Counted from the first letter of the stretch, positions 8,741-17,279 are shown. The stretch is 64,000 nucleotides of DNA from Candidatus Rhodoferax randersensis (GCA_016718155.1 JADKEH010000009.1:62001-126000); one strand, 5' to 3'. Notes: a model not told the origin generated them from the sequence alone. A program made the numbers and translations.

Positions 8741-9845
8741 TTACACGCCCTGCTTGAGCGAGGCTTCGATGAATACGTCCAGGTCACCATCAAGCACTTT
8801 TTGCGTGGCGCTGACTTCGACATTGGTGCGCAGGTCCTTGATGCGGCTGTTGTCCAGCACGTAGGAGCGGATCTGGTGGCCCCAGCCAACATCGGTCTTG
8901 GTGTCTTCGAGCTTCTGCTGCTCTTCCATGCGCTTGCGCATCTCGAAGTCGTACAGGCGCGAGCGCAGCCGTTTCCAGGCCACATCGCGGTTGCTGTGCT
9001 GGCTGCGGCCGTCCTGGCACTGCACCACGATGCCGGTGGGGAGGTGGGTCAATCGCACCGCCGAATCGGTCTTGTTGATGTGCTGACCGCCGGCGCCACT
9101 GGCGCGGAAGGTGTCGGTGCGCACGTCGGCAGGGTTGATGTCGATCTCGATCGAGTCGTCTACCTCCGGGTAGACAAACACCGAGGCAAACGAGGTGTGG
9201 CGTCCGCCCGAGGAGTCAAACGGCGACTTGCGCACCAGACGATGCACGCCGGTCTCGGTGCGCAGCAGGCCAAAGGCGTATTCGCCCTCGACCTTGATGG
9301 TGGCACCCTTGATGCCTGCGGTGTCACCGGCGGTCTCGTCCTCAATGGTGGCCTTGAAGCCCTTGCGTTCGGCGTATTTGAGGTACTGGCGCAGCAGCAT
9401 GCTGGCCCAGTCACAGGCCTCGGTGCCCCCGGCACCGGCCTGGATGTCCAGGAAAGCGTTCAGCGGGTCAGCCGGATTGTTGAACATGCGCCGGAATTCC
9501 AGCCCTTCGATGATGCCGGCCAGTTTGGCAGTCTCGGCTTCAATGGTCAGCAGGCCGGCCTCGTCGCCGTCCTCCTTGGACATGTCGAACAGTTCGGTGT
9601 TGTCGGCCAGCTCGCTGGTCAGGTTGTCCAGTGTGACGACCACGGTGTCCAGCGTCTTCTTCTCGCGGCCCAGCTCCTGGGCGCGTTTGCTGTCGTTCCA
9701 GACGGTGGGGTCTTCCAGCGAGGCGTTGACGGTCCTCAGGCGTTCGGCTTTGGCATCGTAGTCAAAGATACCCCCGTAACTCTTGGGTCCGGCTGCTCAG
9801 GTCCGCCAGGGTGGTGCCAATGAGGTTGATGCGTTCTGCTTCCAT
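8741..9845 (-). CDS. prfB: Peptide chain release factor 2, with programmed +1 frameshift
   Basis: RF2 reads UGA and UAA stop codons and releases nascent protein. The gene starts at ATG 9845 and runs 27 codons to an in-frame TGA at 9764-9762 within CTT TGA C. A ribosome slip of +1 on CTTT continues into the main frame, giving 367 residues. A GGGGGT internal Shine-Dalgarno lies just before the slip site, as in E. coli prfB. The codon-recognition tripeptide SPF is at about 207-209 and the catalytic GGQ at about 252-254. Scarce RF2 raises frameshifting, so the protein autoregulates. The intact frame after the TGA shows it is not a pseudogene. Confidence 0.96.
9762..9779 (-). promoter_or_regulatory. 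RF2 +1 frameshift site
   Basis: The minus strand reads CGGGGGTATCTTTGAC: an SD-like GGGGG, a short spacer, the slippery CTT, then the TGA stop followed by C, a poor termination context. This matches the classic prfB recoding signal almost base for base. Confidence 0.95.
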
Positions 9846-9890
9846 GATGCGAGTCCTGAGGTTGTACGGTTCAATTAACTCGCCATTTTC

Positions 9891-10835
9891 TCATGACCGA
9901 ACACTTTCGGCGTCCGAGTCGTTCTTGCCGCCTGGCGTCAGAAATGCCTCGATCAGCCGCGCCAGGTGCTCTGGCTGGTCATGGTGCATCATGTGGCCGG
10001 CATCTTCGATTCGTTCGATGCGCACGTTGGCAACCTTCTTCAGTCGCTCGTGGTATTGCTCCAGCGTGAATTTGCCGTCAAACCACTGGTTGAGGCTGTT
10101 GTCGCTGGCCTCCACGGCCAGCGTAGGCGCGGTGATGCGCTGATACACCTCCAGCACCTCATCGACCCGGTAGAGTTGCGCGTTGGATACTTTGTGCGCC
10201 GCGCTGCCCAGGATTTCCCACTTGCCCTGCGTGTTGGCGCGTGCCCAGTGCTGCGCCAGCCACTGCGCCTTGTGCTGGCCCAGGCGCGCGTTGGTCTTCA
10301 TCAGGCGCCGGGCCACGCCTTGCACGTCGTCGTAGGCCTTGAGGTCCATTTCGCCGGCATGCAGCTTCTTGAGCTCGTCCATCCACTTGGCATAGCGGCC
10401 GGGCGCCTGCGATGGCTTCGTTACGGGCATGCCAAAGCCTTCCAGATTCACCAGCCGGCGGATGCGCTCGGGGCGCACGCCGGCATACAGCATCGCGATG
10501 TTGCCGCCCATGCTGTGTCCGATCAGGTCGACGGCCCGGTCGCCCGCGTAGTGGTCCAGCAGAAAATCAAGGTCGGCCAGGTAGTCCGCAAACCAGTAGT
10601 TGTCCACCGGGCCGGACTCGGTCAGGCCATAGCCGCGCCAATCCGGTGCGATGATGTAGCGGTCCTGCGCAAACGCGTCCACCATGAATTGGTAGGAGGC
10701 GGCGACATCCATCCAACCGTGCACCATCACCAGCGGGGCCTCGCCCGCCTGAGGTTGGCCCCAGACGCGGACGTGGTAATCGAGACAGCGGATACGGACG
10801 AACTCGCCGCGCGAGGGACGTTTGACTTGGTACAT
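9891..10835 (-). CDS. Alpha/beta-fold hydrolase
   Basis: A 314-residue protein with the alpha/beta hydrolase layout: an HGWMD oxyanion region near residue 39, the nucleophile elbow GHSMGG near 120, and a C-terminal DAGHMMHHDQP carrying the catalytic His. The family covers esterases, C-C bond hydrolases and haloalkane dehalogenase-like enzymes; the substrate cannot be told from sequence. It lies 45 bp upstream of prfB on the same strand and diverges from the acyl-CoA synthetase. A dispersed stem-loop repeat sits just upstream of its start. Confidence 0.85.
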   Translation of the reverse strand: MYQVKRPSRGEFVRIRCLDYHVRVWGQPQAGEAPLVMVHGWMDVAASYQFMVDAFAQDRYIIAPDWRGYGLTESGPVDNYWFADYLADLDFLLDHYAGDRAVDLIGHSMGGNIAMLYAGVRPERIRRLVNLEGFGMPVTKPSQAPGRYAKWMDELKKLHAGEMDLKAYDDVQGVARRLMKTNARLGQHKAQWLAQHWARANTQGKWEILGSAAHKVSNAQLYRVDEVLEVYQRITAPTLAVEASDNSLNQWFDGKFTLEQYHERLKKVANVRIERIEDAGHMMHHDQPEHLARLIEAFLTPGGKNDSDAESVRS

Positions 10836-10842
10836 AGTGATT

Positions 10843-10886
10843 CCTTGCGGGACAGACCGGCTTGAGGCGCCGCTCTGTCCTCAACT
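10843..10886. repeat. 44-nt dispersed stem-loop repeat, copy 1
   Basis: Left arm CCTTGCGGGACAGACCGG (18 nt), a 10-nt variable centre, then right arm CGCTCTGTCCTCAACT (16 nt). Both arms and the centre length are identical in a second copy at 50011-50054. GGACAGA pairs with TCTGTCC to form a hairpin. This copy sits between two divergent genes, upstream of both starts. Confidence 0.75.
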
Positions 10887-10934
10887 AACTAGAATTTGTT
10901 TGGCAATTTGCGGATCATCATACGGAGGCCGATC

Positions 10935-12770
10935 GTGCGCGTCAGTCAACTTCAAGACAACCATGCCGCCTTGCACGGTGGCTTTGGCTGGCTGGTGCCG
11001 GTGCATTTCAACATTGCCCAGGCGTGCTGCCAGCGCTGGGCACAGGCCGGCGATGCTGCAAGAAGAGTAGCTATCCATGCTTATGAACCGGGCATGACGG
11101 GGCAGTTTCTCAGCTACGCGGAGCTTCAGCAGCAGGCCGACCGCTTGTCCATCGTGCTGCGTCAGCAAGGGGTGAGCCGGGGCGACCGGGTGGCCATCGT
11201 GCTGCCACAACGATTCGAGACTGCGGTGGCCTACATGGCGGTACTGCAAATGGGCGCGGTGGCCATGCCGCTGTCGCAGTTGTTCGGCCCGCAGGCGCTG
11301 GAGTACCGCCTGCAGGACAGTGACGCGGTGCTGGCAATTTGCGATGAGTCCACCATCGATGGCGTGCTGGGTATCCGGGCGAGCTGTCCTGGCTTGCACA
11401 GTGTGATCGGCGTGGGTGCTGCGGCGGCGCGGGCCGACACCGATTACCAAGTGGCGCTGGCGGCGGCGTCTGGGCACTTTGAGCCGGTGCCCACGCTGGC
11501 CGAAGAGCCCGCCATCCTGATCTACACCAGTGGCACCACCGGCAACCCCAAGGGTGCGCTGATCCCGCATCGCGCCCTGATCGGCAATTTGAGTGGCTTC
11601 GTCTGCAGCCAGAATTGGTTTGGCTTTGATGGTCGGGACAACGCCGATTCGCAGGCTGTGTTCTGGAGCCCGGCGGACTGGGCCTGGACCGGCGGGCTGA
11701 TGGATGCCTTGCTGCCCTCGCTCTACTTCGGCCGTCCGATCGTCGCGTTCAGAGGCCGATTCAGCCCCGAAGTGGCGCTGGGTCTGATGCGCGACTGTGG
11801 CGTGACGCACACTTTTTTGTTTCCGACCGCACTCAAGGCCATGATGAAGGCCTGCCCTGGCAGTCCAGGCGCCAGCGTGCGCCAGCAATTCAAGCTGAAG
11901 CTGCAGGCCATCATGAGCGCCGGTGAGGCAGTGGGCGACGCGGTGTTTGACTATTGCCAGCAGCAGTTGGGGGTGACCGTCAACGAGATGTTCGGCCAGA
12001 CCGAGGTCAACTACATCGTGGGAAACTGTGCCCCCACGCTGGTCGCTTCGCGTACTGCGCTGCCCCCCGAGGGGTCCCAACCCGCCTTGGGGCGGCCCGG
12101 CGGCGAGTTGCCCGATCTTGCCATGGGTTGGCCCGCCCGACCCGGCAGCATGGGGCGGCCCTACCCAGGGCATCGGGTGGCCGTGATTGACGAAGACGGC
12201 CGGCCATGCGCGACTGGGGTGGCGGGAGATGTGGCCATCAACCGCTTTGATGTGCATGGCCAGCCGGACCCGATCTTCTTCCTGGGCTACTGGAAGAACG
12301 ACGCGGCGACACGGGCCAAATACTCGGGCGATTGGTGCCGCACCGGTGACCTGGCCATTCAGGACGAGCAGGGCTACCTCTGGTACCAGGGCCGCGCCGA
12401 CGATGTATTCAAGTCAGCCGGTTACCGCATCGGCCCCGGCGAGATCGAGAACTGCCTGGTCAAGCATCCGGCGGTGGCCAATGCGGCTGTGGTGCCCAAG
12501 CCCGATGCGGCGCGCGGTGCACTGGTCAAGGCCTATGTTGTGCTTGCTCCTGTTTTTATAGCTAATAGACCATATGCCATCGAGGCTAGAGCACAATTTG
12601 ATGCCGAACTGGTGGCGCAGTTGCAGGCCCACGTGAAGGACAAGCTGGCGCCCTATGAATACCCCAAGGAGGTGGAGTTTGTCGAGGCGCTGCCGATGAC
12701 CACCACTGGCAAGGTGCAGCGCCGGGTTCTGCGCTTGCAGGAGGAGGCGCGGGCGAGACAGGCGGACTGA
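10935..12770 (+). CDS. AMP-dependent acyl-CoA synthetase
   Basis: A 611-residue enzyme that activates a carboxylic acid with ATP and CoA. The P-loop-like motif YTSGTTGNPKG is near residue 195, the adenylate motif GQTE follows at about 356, and the C-terminal catalytic lysine lies in TTTGKVQRR. It resembles medium-chain acyl-CoA/acetyl-CoA-like synthetases; the exact substrate is unknown. GTG at 10935 is chosen because GGAGG sits 6 nt upstream; an upstream TTG frame (10896) has no ribosome site. Two stretches look inserted relative to the family: about residues 367-397 and about 536-550, each coinciding with a repeat-like DNA segment and both in frame. Confidence 0.88.
   Translation: MRVSQLQDNHAALHGGFGWLVPVHFNIAQACCQRWAQAGDAARRVAIHAYEPGMTGQFLSYAELQQQADRLSIVLRQQGVSRGDRVAIVLPQRFETAVAYMAVLQMGAVAMPLSQLFGPQALEYRLQDSDAVLAICDESTIDGVLGIRASCPGLHSVIGVGAAAARADTDYQVALAAASGHFEPVPTLAEEPAILIYTSGTTGNPKGALIPHRALIGNLSGFVCSQNWFGFDGRDNADSQAVFWSPADWAWTGGLMDALLPSLYFGRPIVAFRGRFSPEVALGLMRDCGVTHTFLFPTALKAMMKACPGSPGASVRQQFKLKLQAIMSAGEAVGDAVFDYCQQQLGVTVNEMFGQTEVNYIVGNCAPTLVASRTALPPEGSQPALGRPGGELPDLAMGWPARPGSMGRPYPGHRVAVIDEDGRPCATGVAGDVAINRFDVHGQPDPIFFLGYWKNDAATRAKYSGDWCRTGDLAIQDEQGYLWYQGRADDVFKSAGYRIGPGEIENCLVKHPAVANAAVVPKPDAARGALVKAYVVLAPVFIANRPYAIEARAQFDAELVAQLQAHVKDKLAPYEYPKEVEFVEALPMTTTGKVQRRVLRLQEEARARQAD
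12041..12104. repeat. GC-rich palindromic repeat inserted in frame in the acyl-CoA synthetase gene
   Basis: The segment holds CTGCCCCCCGAGGGG and, after a short spacer, CCTTGGGGCGGCCCGG, forming an imperfect inverted repeat. The encoded residues (about 31) interrupt the normally short link between the GQTE region and the PGSMG motif. From memory, very similar strings occur in spacers of Comamonadaceae genomes; I cannot verify this here. Confidence 0.55.
12546..12592. repeat. Short AT-rich repeat-like insertion in coding sequence
   Basis: An AT-rich patch with TTTTTATAGCTAATAG stands out in a GC-rich gene and encodes residues (FIANRPYAIEARAQ) absent from the usual family alignment near the C-terminal domain. 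It shares the TATAGCT-type core with the element inside waaC at about 34950. Similarity is partial, so confidence is modest. Confidence 0.4.
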
Positions 12771-12906
12771 CGCGCGAACCCGGCTACGCGGTGCCTGCTT
12801 CAATTCGGTCAATGGTCGGCCGGGAACACCGTCCATTGAACCGCTGCGGCCGAGATCGACAAGAATCGCTGGCAACATCGCAACATCGCGCAGTAGCATT
12901 CGGACC

Positions 12907-13392
12907 ATGGTCAAACACGTCAGCGAAACCCCCGCCACACAGTTGCTCAAGGCGAACCAAATCGCCTACACCGAACACACGTACGAATACCTGGAACACG
13001 GCGGCGCGCAGCACAGTGCTCAGGTGCTCGGCTTTGATCCTTTTGCCGTGGTCAAGACGCTCATCATGCAGGACCAGGATGCCAAACCGCTGGTGGTGCT
13101 GATGCATGGCAACCGCAAAGTTTCCACCAAGAATCTGGCGCGCCAGATCGGCGCCAAGTCGGTCGAGCCCTGCAAGCCCGAGGTCGCCAACCGGCACAGC
13201 GGCTACCTGGTCGGCGGCACCTCGCCGTTTGCCACGCGACGCGCCATGCCGGTGTACATCGAGGAAACCATCCTCGCTTTGCCCAAGATTTTGATCAACG
13301 GCGGGCGGCGCGGCTACCTGGTTGGGCTCGATCCGCAGGTGTGCGTGGAGTTGCTCGGCGCCAGGCCCGTGCAGTGCGCGCTGGCAGAATAG
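12907..13392 (+). CDS. ybaK: Cys-tRNA(Pro)/Cys-tRNA(Cys) deacylase YbaK
   Basis: A 161-residue trans-editing protein that hydrolyses cysteine misattached to tRNA-Pro. The YbaK/EbsC fold signatures are present: a conserved Lys in the VVKTLI strand, the KVSTKNLAR segment and the GGTSPFATRRAMPVYIEE block that ends the active-site pocket. The length matches the family (about 155-160). It is followed 42 bp later by plsY on the same strand. Confidence 0.92.
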   Translation: MVKHVSETPATQLLKANQIAYTEHTYEYLEHGGAQHSAQVLGFDPFAVVKTLIMQDQDAKPLVVLMHGNRKVSTKNLARQIGAKSVEPCKPEVANRHSGYLVGGTSPFATRRAMPVYIEETILALPKILINGGRRGYLVGLDPQVCVELLGARPVQCALAE

Positions 13393-13434
13393 CCCACTCA
13401 GGTCTGATTCACGGGCCCACGCAGGAGACAAGTC

Positions 13435-14076
13435 TTGGAATCCCTCAAACCGTTTTTTCCGTTTCTGTCCGTTTTGGTGGGCTACGCCATCGGCTCGCTT
13501 TCGTTTGCGGTGATCGTTAGCCGTGTCATGGGTCTGAACGACCCGCGCACCTATGGCAGCAAGAACCCCGGCGCCACCAACGTACTGCGCTCGGGCAGCA
13601 AGGCGGCCGCCGTTGTGACCCTGTTGCTCGATGCCATGAAGGGCTGGCTACCAGTCATGTTGGTGCGGTCGTTTGGCAAACCCTATGGGTTGGAGGAGGG
13701 CACCTTGGCCATGGTGGGCCTAGCCGCATTTGTTGGGCACTTGTACCCGGTGTTCTTTCGCTTTGTCGGCGGCAAGGGTGTGGCCACCGCGCTGGGGGTG
13801 CTGGTGGGCATCAACCCGTTGCTGGGTCTGGCGGTGGCAGCCAGCTGGTTGCTCATGGCTTACTTCTTCCGCTATTCGTCACTGGCATCGCTGAGTGCGG
13901 CGGTATTTGCGCCGGCTTACTACATCTTTGGTGATCGGGTCGCCTGGTTCCTGGATAAAAGTGTCCTGTTGGCGATCAGCTGCATGTCGGTGCTGCTGAT
14001 CTACCGGCACGCAGAAAACATCGGACGCCTTGTCAAAGGTACCGAGTCCAGACTCGGTGGCAAAGCAAAGTCCTGA
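13435..14076 (+). CDS. plsY: Acyl-phosphate:glycerol-3-phosphate acyltransferase PlsY
   Basis: A 213-residue inner-membrane enzyme that transfers acyl groups from acyl-phosphate to glycerol 3-phosphate, the first committed step of phospholipid synthesis. Several hydrophobic helices are evident, with the family motifs GSKNPGATN (about residue 41) and GHLYPVFFRFVGGKGVATA (about 101-119). The start is TTG at 13435, supported by AGGAG 8 nt upstream and by the N-terminal helix beginning at once. Its TGA directly abuts the stop of the convergent HD-like gene, forming a CCTGATCAGG palindrome with no spacer. Confidence 0.94.
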   Translation: MESLKPFFPFLSVLVGYAIGSLSFAVIVSRVMGLNDPRTYGSKNPGATNVLRSGSKAAAVVTLLLDAMKGWLPVMLVRSFGKPYGLEEGTLAMVGLAAFVGHLYPVFFRFVGGKGVATALGVLVGINPLLGLAVAASWLLMAYFFRYSSLASLSAAVFAPAYYIFGDRVAWFLDKSVLLAISCMSVLLIYRHAENIGRLVKGTESRLGGKAKS

Positions 14077-15033
14077 TCAGGGGTGCTGGGCCACGTAGGC
14101 GCCAAGCTGCAGCACCAAGTGATGGTTGATGCGCGCGCGCACCGCCGAGGCGGCCAGCGCGGCCTGGATTTTGGGTGTGGCATCGGCCGTGCGGTGCAGG
14201 CGCGGCTGGGGTAGCGGCTCACCGGCCTTGGTGATGACGACCGCAACGTAGGGGAAGTTGGCAGTGTTGCTGCGCCGGATCACCACCGCAAGTTCATTGT
14301 TGTCCATGCGCACGTAGGTGCCAGGCGGGCACAGGCCAACGGCGCCGACCAAGGCGTGACCCACCTCGTCTTTGTGTGCGCCGGAGCCGATGATCGAGCG
14401 AATTGAGTCAGTGGAGCTGCGGCCCAGACGCGATTTACGTGGGCTGATCATGGCCGCGTAGCGGTCGACGGTGCGAAGAATGCGCCCCAGGCGCGCCGCC
14501 GAAGAGAGCGACTGCAGCGTGCCATGGTCGTTCGAATCATCGTGGTGCTGACTGACCACGTCTAGCCACAGCGGATCGGTGACGTGCAGGTTGGCCAGCA
14601 TCATGCCGCCTTTGACAGCATGGGTCTTGATTGCCATTTGCTGCTCGGCGTTGGGCTTTTCTTCCTGTCCGGCCAACTCGTCCTGCAGCGCCGTCATGGC
14701 GATGTTCATCGTCAGCGCGGCGTGGATCAGGCTGTCGCGCTCGGCCGCACTGAGCTGCAGCTCGGCCGCAACAAGATGGCAGAGCACCGCGCTCACCAGC
14801 GAGTGCGAGGCGCTGTAGCCAACCGGTGAATTGGTGGCTAATTGGAACAGCAGGTACAAGCCGACGTCGGCGTCGCGTTGCAGCAGGGTCTGCATCCAGC
14901 GGTCGTATTGCCTGACCCTCTGTTCAAACTCCTGGATGCTGCCGGGGCTACCCAGGATAACGCCCAAACCGGACTCCAGGTCCGACCACAGACCCAGCAA
15001 GTCTTCGTATTCGTTTTCGTTCTGAACGCTCAC
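14077..15033 (-). CDS. Degenerate HD-GYP/HD-domain protein
   Basis: A 318-residue soluble protein whose middle resembles an HD-GYP phosphodiesterase: a helix pair around SHSLVSAVLCHLVAAEL (about residue 75), a THAVKGGMMLA segment (about 145) and SQHHDDSNDHG (about 170). The metal ligands are eroded: the usual HD(I/x)GK is ALTMNIAM and GYP is missing. It may therefore bind a nucleotide or act as a scaffold without cutting c-di-GMP. The C-terminal part keeps the PPGTYVRMDNNELAVV strand typical of HD-GYP C-termini. Its stop abuts that of plsY; the protease gene lies upstream on the same strand, 9 bp away. Confidence 0.65.
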   Translation of the reverse strand: MSVQNENEYEDLLGLWSDLESGLGVILGSPGSIQEFEQRVRQYDRWMQTLLQRDADVGLYLLFQLATNSPVGYSASHSLVSAVLCHLVAAELQLSAAERDSLIHAALTMNIAMTALQDELAGQEEKPNAEQQMAIKTHAVKGGMMLANLHVTDPLWLDVVSQHHDDSNDHGTLQSLSSAARLGRILRTVDRYAAMISPRKSRLGRSSTDSIRSIIGSGAHKDEVGHALVGAVGLCPPGTYVRMDNNELAVVIRRSNTANFPYVAVVITKAGEPLPQPRLHRTADATPKIQAALAASAVRARINHHLVLQLGAYVAQHP

Positions 15034-15042
15034 AGGGGTCTC

Positions 15043-15687
15043 TCAATAGCGCTTTTCAAGAACCATCTGGTCATTGGTGCGAGTCATCTGAAATCGCGTC
15101 AGGAAGCTGTTTCCCAGCAGCACATACGGCATGGCGCTGGCCGTGACGACGGCATCTACGTCGTACACCGTCACTTCGCCAATGCGCACGGAGTTGAGCT
15201 TGACGCGCCAGCCCGGCACCACGCCGTTGGCGGTACTCATCGAGATACGTTGTCCGGTGCGGTAGTTGACTTTGGCCAACGCGGCATCTTGCTCGCTCAT
15301 CGACACGAAAGTGGCGCCGGTGTCCACCACGAATTGGGCCGCACTGCCGTTGATCTGCCCCAAAGTCAGAAAGTGACCACCGCCGCCGGCCGTCAGCACA
15401 ACCTTGGTGCCGCCTGTGCTGCCGCCTTGGGCGCCGACGCTGGTGGGCGATTCGCCGACTCTGAGCGTGTGCTTTTGTCCGGCAATGTCGACGACGGCGC
15501 TATCGCCTTCAGTCGAGACAATCCTGACGCCGCGGTGGCTTTCCCCGGCAGCGAGGCTCTTGGGCTCGCCGCCATCCACGATCAGCAGCGCCTTGCGGCC
15601 CAGCATGCCAGTCAGCGCCACCGATTGGGCCGACGCCAGACCGGCCAGGGACAGGCCACACACCAGCAGCAGGCATGCGGTTTTCAT
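15043..15687 (-). CDS. Retropepsin-like aspartic protease, periplasmic (TIGR02281-like)
   Basis: A 214-residue protein with a clean signal peptide (first about 20 residues ending ASA). The C-terminal half has the single-domain aspartyl protease pattern: VVDTGATFVSMSE (catalytic Asp in DTG, about residue 118), a YDVDAVV strand and the LLGNSFLTRF motif that closes the fold. It would act as a dimer in the periplasm. The N-terminal 80 residues look like a small beta domain. The ATG overlaps the yajQ stop by 1 nt (TGATG), suggesting translational coupling. Confidence 0.82.
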   Translation of the reverse strand: MKTACLLLVCGLSLAGLASAQSVALTGMLGRKALLIVDGGEPKSLAAGESHRGVRIVSTEGDSAVVDIAGQKHTLRVGESPTSVGAQGGSTGGTKVVLTAGGGGHFLTLGQINGSAAQFVVDTGATFVSMSEQDAALAKVNYRTGQRISMSTANGVVPGWRVKLNSVRIGEVTVYDVDAVVTASAMPYVLLGNSFLTRFQMTRTNDQMVLEKRY

Positions 15688-16172
15688 CAGTCACGGAAGT
15701 TGTTGAAGCTCAAGGGCACATCGGCGATGTCCTTCTTGATCAGCGCCATGGCGGCCTGGAGGTCGTCGCGCTTGGCGCCGGTGACGCGCACCGCGTCTCC
15801 CTGAATGGCGGCCTGCACCTTGAGTTTGCTGTCTTTGATCATGCGCTGGATCTTCTTGGACACTTCGGTCTCGATGCCATTGCGGACCTTGATCACCTGT
15901 TTGACCTTGTCACCGCCCATCTTTTGCACGTCACCCGTGTCGAGAAAGCGTACATCCACGCTGCGCTTGGTGAGCTTGTTGCGAAGGATGTCGTCGATCT
16001 GGGTCAACTGGAACTCGGCGTTGCCAATCACGGTGATCTCCTTGTCCTTGAGTTCGATCGCGGCAGGGGTGCCCTTGAAGTCGAAGCGCGTGGCGATTTC
16101 CTTGGCAGTGTTGTCCACGGCGTTCCTGACTTCGACCAGGTTGGGCTCACAAACGGTGTCAAACGAAGGCAT
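15687..16172 (-). CDS. yajQ: YajQ family nucleotide/c-di-GMP-binding protein
   Basis: A 161-residue two-ferredoxin-like-domain protein starting MPSFDTVCEP. Members in Xanthomonas and Pseudomonas bind cyclic di-GMP; E. coli YajQ binds nucleotides and RNA. Conserved segments (RFDFKGT, VIGNAEFQL, QAAIQGDAVRVTGAKRDDLQ) are all intact. The frame is open to 16196, but family alignment supports the internal ATG at 16172, which leaves a 39-bp divergent spacer to murB. Together with the GGDEF proteins in this window it adds to the c-di-GMP theme. Confidence 0.92.
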   Translation of the reverse strand: MPSFDTVCEPNLVEVRNAVDNTAKEIATRFDFKGTPAAIELKDKEITVIGNAEFQLTQIDDILRNKLTKRSVDVRFLDTGDVQKMGGDKVKQVIKVRNGIETEVSKKIQRMIKDSKLKVQAAIQGDAVRVTGAKRDDLQAAMALIKKDIADVPLSFNNFRD

Positions 16173-16211
16173 GGCGGAATTCCAGAAACAGGGCAATGAG
16201 AGAATTGCTCA

Positions 16212-17273
16212 ATGTTAGTCGAGAAAAATGTCCCGTTGGAGCCTTGGAACACGTTTCACATCGTTGCCAAGGCTCATTTCCTGCTGCGCGTGGCCCGTTG
16301 CGACGATGTGCAGCAGGTTCTTGCCGATCCGGAATGGGGCCCCAGACAGAAGTTTGTGCTGGGCGGGGGCAGCAACATCGTGCTGACCGGCGACGTCAAG
16401 GCGCTGGTGCTCAAAGTCGAAATCATGGGCCGGCGCCTGCTGCAGGAGACTGACCAGTCCTACATCGTGGAGGCGGGGGCGGGCGAGAGCTGGCATGACT
16501 TCGTCACCTGGACGCTGGACCAGGGCTACCCCGGACTGGAGAACCTGGCCCTGATCCCTGGCACCGTGGGCGCCTCGCCAGTGCAGAACATTGGCGCCTA
16601 TGGGCTGGAGCTGCAGGACCGCTTTGAGTCGCTCGATGCGGTCGACCTGCAGACCGGGGCGATCTTTAGCCTCAACGCGGCCCAGTGCGGCTTTGGCTAC
16701 CGCGATTCGGTGTTCAAGCACGGCCCGACCGGCGCCGCTCCCGGTAGCGTCCCACAGCAAGGTATGGGATTGGCGGGGCGGGCGCTGATTACCACGGTTC
16801 GTTTTCGCCTTCCCAAGCCCTGGAAGCCCATCGTCGGCTATGCCGATCTGGAGAAGAAGGTTTTGGAAACCGAAGTGTCCCAACCGTCGGCGCGCCAAAT
16901 CTACGACTGGATCTGCGACATCCGCCGCGGCAAACTGCCTGATCCTGCCGTATTGGGCAACGCCGGCAGCTTCTTCAAGAACCCAACGGTCACGCCGGAG
17001 CAGTGTGCTGACATCATCGCCCGTGATCCCAAGCTGGTGCACTACCCGCTGCCAGACGGCTCGGTCAAGCTGGCGGCCGGCTGGCTGATTGACGCGTGCA
17101 ACTGGCGCGGCAAGTCGGTTGGGCAGGCGGGTGTCTACGAAAAGCAGGCGCTGGTGCTCGTCAACCGGGGCGGCGCCACCGGCGGCGAAGTCATGACCCT
17201 GGCCAAGGCGATCCAGACCAGCGTCTACGAGCGTTTTGGCATTCTGCTGGAGCCCGAGCCGCAGGTGGTTTAG
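16212..17273 (+). CDS. murB: UDP-N-acetylenolpyruvoylglucosamine reductase
   Basis: A 353-residue flavoenzyme that reduces UDP-GlcNAc-enolpyruvate to UDP-MurNAc with NADPH, the second step of peptidoglycan synthesis. It starts with the NTFHI FAD-binding entry, followed by LGGGSNIVL (about residue 50) and the GTVGASPVQNIGAYG block (about 117). The catalytic serine lies in GNAGSFFKNP and the late GEVMTLAKAIQ segment is present. Length and the Tyr-containing loop fit the E. coli-type (type I) MurB. Its stop is 6 bp from the convergent ppnP stop. Confidence 0.95.
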   Translation: MLVEKNVPLEPWNTFHIVAKAHFLLRVARCDDVQQVLADPEWGPRQKFVLGGGSNIVLTGDVKALVLKVEIMGRRLLQETDQSYIVEAGAGESWHDFVTWTLDQGYPGLENLALIPGTVGASPVQNIGAYGLELQDRFESLDAVDLQTGAIFSLNAAQCGFGYRDSVFKHGPTGAAPGSVPQQGMGLAGRALITTVRFRLPKPWKPIVGYADLEKKVLETEVSQPSARQIYDWICDIRRGKLPDPAVLGNAGSFFKNPTVTPEQCADIIARDPKLVHYPLPDGSVKLAAGWLIDACNWRGKSVGQAGVYEKQALVLVNRGGATGGEVMTLAKAIQTSVYERFGILLEPEPQVV

Positions 17274-17279
17274 CGTTGG

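Noticed and set aside
8741..9643. prfB as a 300-residue protein or a pseudogene with an in-frame stop
   Set aside because: The in-frame TGA sits in the classic RF2 +1 frameshift signal and the full 367-residue protein is recovered.
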